DNA of 64,000 nucleotides from assembly GCF_024345495.1 (NCBI RefSeq), contig NZ_JAGQBF010000008.1, positions 37,603-101,602 on the forward strand, written 5' to 3'. Under the pieces are notes generated by a model. That model searched no databases, had not been told where the DNA came from, and saw only the letters and a list, made by a program, of their open reading frames with translations. Below, one piece after another: positions 61,980-64,000 of the stretch. Within the stretch, counting starts at the first letter, position 1. Each line of letters begins with the position of its first letter. This stretch comes from Synechococcus sp. RedBA-s (GTDB taxonomy: Bacteria; Cyanobacteriota; Cyanobacteriia; PCC-6307; Cyanobiaceae). The translations under genes and the position numbers were made by a program.

Positions 61980-62672
61980 ATGGCTGTTCGACCTCCTCTC
62001 TGGACCAACCGCCACCAGGCGGGTCTCGCTCTTGTGGACGCCTTCGCTGATCGCCAGGGCCGCGCTCACGACACCACCCTGCTGGCGCTGCCGAGGGGGG
62101 GGGTGCCGGTGGCGGCGGCCATGGCCTCTCGCCTGGGGCTTCCGCTGGCGACCTGGTCGGTGCGCAAGGTCGCCGATCCGGCCTGGCCGGAGCTGGCGAT
62201 CGGTGCGGTGGCCGCCGGTGGGGTGGTGGTCTGGCGCAACGGAGAGGGCGCACTTCTGCGGGCGACCACCGCCACCACCCACGGTTGGCTGCGGGCGCAG
62301 GAAATGGAACTGAGGCGCCGGCAAGAGCTCTTCGGAGACCCGCCGGGCGAGCAGCTGCGGGGCCGTCATCTGATCGTGGTGGACGACGGCATCGCCACCG
62401 GCATGACCATGAAGGCCGCCCTGCTCTCCCTGCGCAAGCTGGAGCCGGCCTCGCTGGATCTGGCGGTGCCGGTGGTCGATCGCGACGTCGCCACCGAGCT
62501 GAGCCAGCTGGTGGATCGCCTGGTGGCGCTGGCCCTCGTGGACGATCTCCAGGCCGTGGGTCTGTGGTATGAGCACTTCGAGCAGCTTCGGGACGAGCAG
62601 GTTCTGGCCCTGTTGAAACAGACGCCCCCTGCACGGGATCAGATCCCGCCGGGGACCTCAACCAGGGCCTGA
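61980..62672 (+). CDS. phosphoribosyltransferase family protein
   Basis: The 230-residue protein has LLALPRGGVPVAAAMASRLG and the PRPP-binding VVDDGIATGMTMKAALL, the type I PRTase signature. Such cyanobacterial proteins usually carry a hydrolase fusion, which is a decayed gene upstream here. Substrate unknown. Confidence 0.88.
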   Translation: MAVRPPLWTNRHQAGLALVDAFADRQGRAHDTTLLALPRGGVPVAAAMASRLGLPLATWSVRKVADPAWPELAIGAVAAGGVVVWRNGEGALLRATTATTHGWLRAQEMELRRRQELFGDPPGEQLRGRHLIVVDDGIATGMTMKAALLSLRKLEPASLDLAVPVVDRDVATELSQLVDRLVALALVDDLQAVGLWYEHFEQLRDEQVLALLKQTPPARDQIPPGTSTRA

Positions 62673-62792
62673 GGCCACCCATAGACCCGGCTGGAACTGG
62701 ATCCGGTCCATGGCCAAGGCCATCAGGCGACGATGGCCAGAGCCCCAGCCGAAGCCTTCCAGGACGACCTGGCGACCCTCCGAGCTCCGCCC

Positions 62793-63515
62793 ATGCCCCG
62801 ACAACCGATCGTGATCCTCGGTGGCTTCCTGATCAGCCCTGAGGCCTACGCCCCGATGGTGGACCGGCTCAGGCATCTGAGCGGACAGCCGGTGAAGCTG
62901 GTGCCGGTGGGTAAGGCCGAATGGCTGCTGACTGTGTTCTCCTTCGCCTGGGCTCGGATCCTGGATCGGGTGGCCACGACCGTGACCGAGCTGGCCGCGC
63001 GCTCTCCCACGGGCCGGGTGACCCTGATCGGCCACAGCTCCGGCGGAATCATGCTGCGGCTCTTCCTCGATGATGCGCCGTTCCAGGGCCGCAGCTACGA
63101 CGGCAAGGCCCTGGCCGACACCCTGGTGATGCTGGGCAGCCCGCACACGGCGCTGAAGGCCACGGTGTTGCGCCGGATGGTGCAGCGGCGCCTGCCGGGT
63201 TCGCCCTTCGCCGATCGGGTGAGCTACGTGTCGGTGGCGGGCGATCTGGATCTGGAGAGCGCCACCCCCATGGCCCGGCGCCTGGCGCCCACGGCCTATC
63301 GCAACAGCAGCGGCGATGCCGCGGATCGCGGTGATGGCCTGGTGCCGGTGGCCTCCGCCCTGCTGGGGGGCTCCACGCCGCTGGTGTTGCCAGAGGTGGC
63401 CCACGGCGGCGCCTTCGGGCCCTGCTGGTACGGCTGCCCGGAGGTAGTGGAGCGCTGGTGGGCCCTGGCTCAGGAGGCCGGGTCGGGCAGCTCCCCCTGC
63501 GGCACGAACCGGTAG
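62793..63515 (+). CDS. alpha/beta hydrolase, lipase-like
   Basis: The 240-residue protein has PIVILGGFLISPEAYAPMVD, the nucleophile elbow IGHSSGGIMLRLFL, and PEVAHGGAFGPCWYG with the probable catalytic His. It resembles triacylglycerol lipase/esterase-type hydrolases of cyanobacteria and plastids. An earlier start at 62733 is also open. Its end overlaps a minus-strand relic. Confidence 0.82.
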   Translation: MPRQPIVILGGFLISPEAYAPMVDRLRHLSGQPVKLVPVGKAEWLLTVFSFAWARILDRVATTVTELAARSPTGRVTLIGHSSGGIMLRLFLDDAPFQGRSYDGKALADTLVMLGSPHTALKATVLRRMVQRRLPGSPFADRVSYVSVAGDLDLESATPMARRLAPTAYRNSSGDAADRGDGLVPVASALLGGSTPLVLPEVAHGGAFGPCWYGCPEVVERWWALAQEAGSGSSPCGTNR

Positions 63516-63600
63516 CTCCGGCGCAGCTCCGAGCTCAAGCGTGACCGCTGCCACCAGGGTGCGGGCCCACCGAACCTCTCGAAGATGGTGCTGGAGCCGT
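63470..63600 (-). pseudogene. C-terminal relic of an unrecognised protein
   Basis: A minus-strand frame reads IFERFGGPAPWWQRSRLSSE, then LRRSYRFVPQGELPDPAS to a stop. It looks like a protein C-terminus overlapping the lipase-like gene end by 46 bp. No start and no family. Confidence 0.35.
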
Positions 63601-63844
63601 GAGGCCTTGCTGAGGCTGCGGAGGATCAACCAGTCGACACCGACAACCGCATTCCTTCTCACCCAAAGAGGCAGCGTTCCGCAACTAGATCGACAGCGAA
63701 GCGCCCAGATTGCGGGATTAAAAAGCTGCTTGGCCTGCTGAATCCTGGGCAGAGGAAGAGCCAGCGATTTGCGTTGCCTGCGGGCCTGCCTGGCCCGATG
63801 AAACCAAGGCGGTTCTGGTCAGAGCACTATGAGGTGGACGGCTT

Positions 63845-64000
63845 TTACTGGACAGATTCGGCCCCTGACATCGTTAACTCCGGGCGGGAGGAACAGGGTT
63901 TGGTCTCAGTGTAGACCTCTTGGGGAGTTTTGCCTCCCAAGGAGCTGTGTGGTCTTACATGGCCATACCTCCAGAAGAAGCGGGCCAGGCTGATCTCGGC
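63845..64000 (-). mobile_element. IS3-family transposase, C-terminal end (cut by window edge)
   Basis: The frame, open to the edge, reads AEISLARFFWRYGHVRPHSS, LGGKTPQEVY, the terminal integrase-core motif of IS3-type OrfB (RPHSALGGKTPAEVY). The stop is at 63845-63847. A likely element end (TGGACAGATTCGGCCCC) follows around 63850. The rest lies outside the window. Confidence 0.85.

Noticed and set aside
61575..62576. 333-codon minus-strand frame opposite the phosphoribosyltransferase
   Set aside because: His/Gln/Arg-rich antisense shadow.
1..64000. CRISPR array, rRNA operon, prophage
   Set aside because: No regularly spaced repeats, no rRNA sequence and no phage structural genes were seen.

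Overview
The window looks like chromosomal DNA of a GC-rich unicellular cyanobacterium of the Synechococcus/Cyanobium type. Support: ndhL next to a DUF3007 gene, a high-light-inducible protein, a fused hisIE, a cyanobacterial AbrB (cyAbrB), an SmtA-like metallothionein, a c6-like cytochrome, a CYP120-like P450 and several GCGATCGC (HIP1) octamers. Species cannot be fixed from sequence alone.

Layout. 1-16.5 kb is mostly ordinary core sequence: the 3' end of a P-type cation ATPase, DedA, a CNNM/CorC protein, a QueD-like protein, hisIE, a secreted metzincin-like protease, a sigma-70 factor, small cyanobacterial proteins, a Nif11-cupin fusion, cytochrome c, a convergent feoA/feoB pair, a DUF938 methyltransferase, trpA, DUF3007, ndhL and tRNA-Leu(UAA). 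16.5-20 kb is a decayed patch: ion-channel remnant, an internally deleted IS1595 element with recognisable inverted repeats, a frameshifted SRAP gene and an IS21 istB remnant. 20-25.9 kb carries a metallothionein overlapping a double-CDGSH Fe-S protein, recD2, a P450, a methyltransferase remnant and a high-light-inducible gene behind an HLR1-like site. 26.4-28.3 kb is a DUF1254/DUF1214-type pair that looks imported. 28.3-37 kb is accessory DNA: a secreted protein with 33-residue repeats, cyAbrB, hydrolases, DUF4236, and a probable metal-response cluster (PepSY-TM, two DUF3721 proteins, a MerR regulator with a 20-bp-spacer promoter, DUF305, truncated DUF302). 37-44.7 kb has an enzyme and membrane-protein set (truncated PNPOx, SnoaL-like, DoxX, DUF6880, serine beta-lactamase-like hydrolase, SDR, peptide deformylase). 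44.7-51.8 kb is again rearranged: VapC remnant, second metallothionein module cut off next to an IS630 remnant, a lipoprotein, a nuclease-like ORF, YjbQ, GNAT, a decayed transglutaminase and an intact Anbu protease. 52-64 kb has a GST/PNPOx pair opposite a TetR regulator, a ligase-associated exonuclease, SDR, PKHD dioxygenase, small lipoproteins, a phosphoribosyltransferase, a lipase-like protein and the C-terminal end of an IS3-type transposase at the right edge.

The strongest large-scale signal is that small gene modules occur twice, with complementary damage: cyAbrB+hydrolase, GNAT+PPC/DUF296+small membrane protein, metallothionein+CDGSH, DUF4236 and a small lipoprotein. Four IS families and many in-frame stops, frameshifts and internal deletions accompany this. 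The likely functional themes are metal and redox handling (metallothionein, CDGSH, MerR/DUF3721/DUF305, CopD, Feo) and light or stress adaptation (HLIP, sigma factor, cyAbrB). Starts and family names rest on reading translations; no database search was possible.
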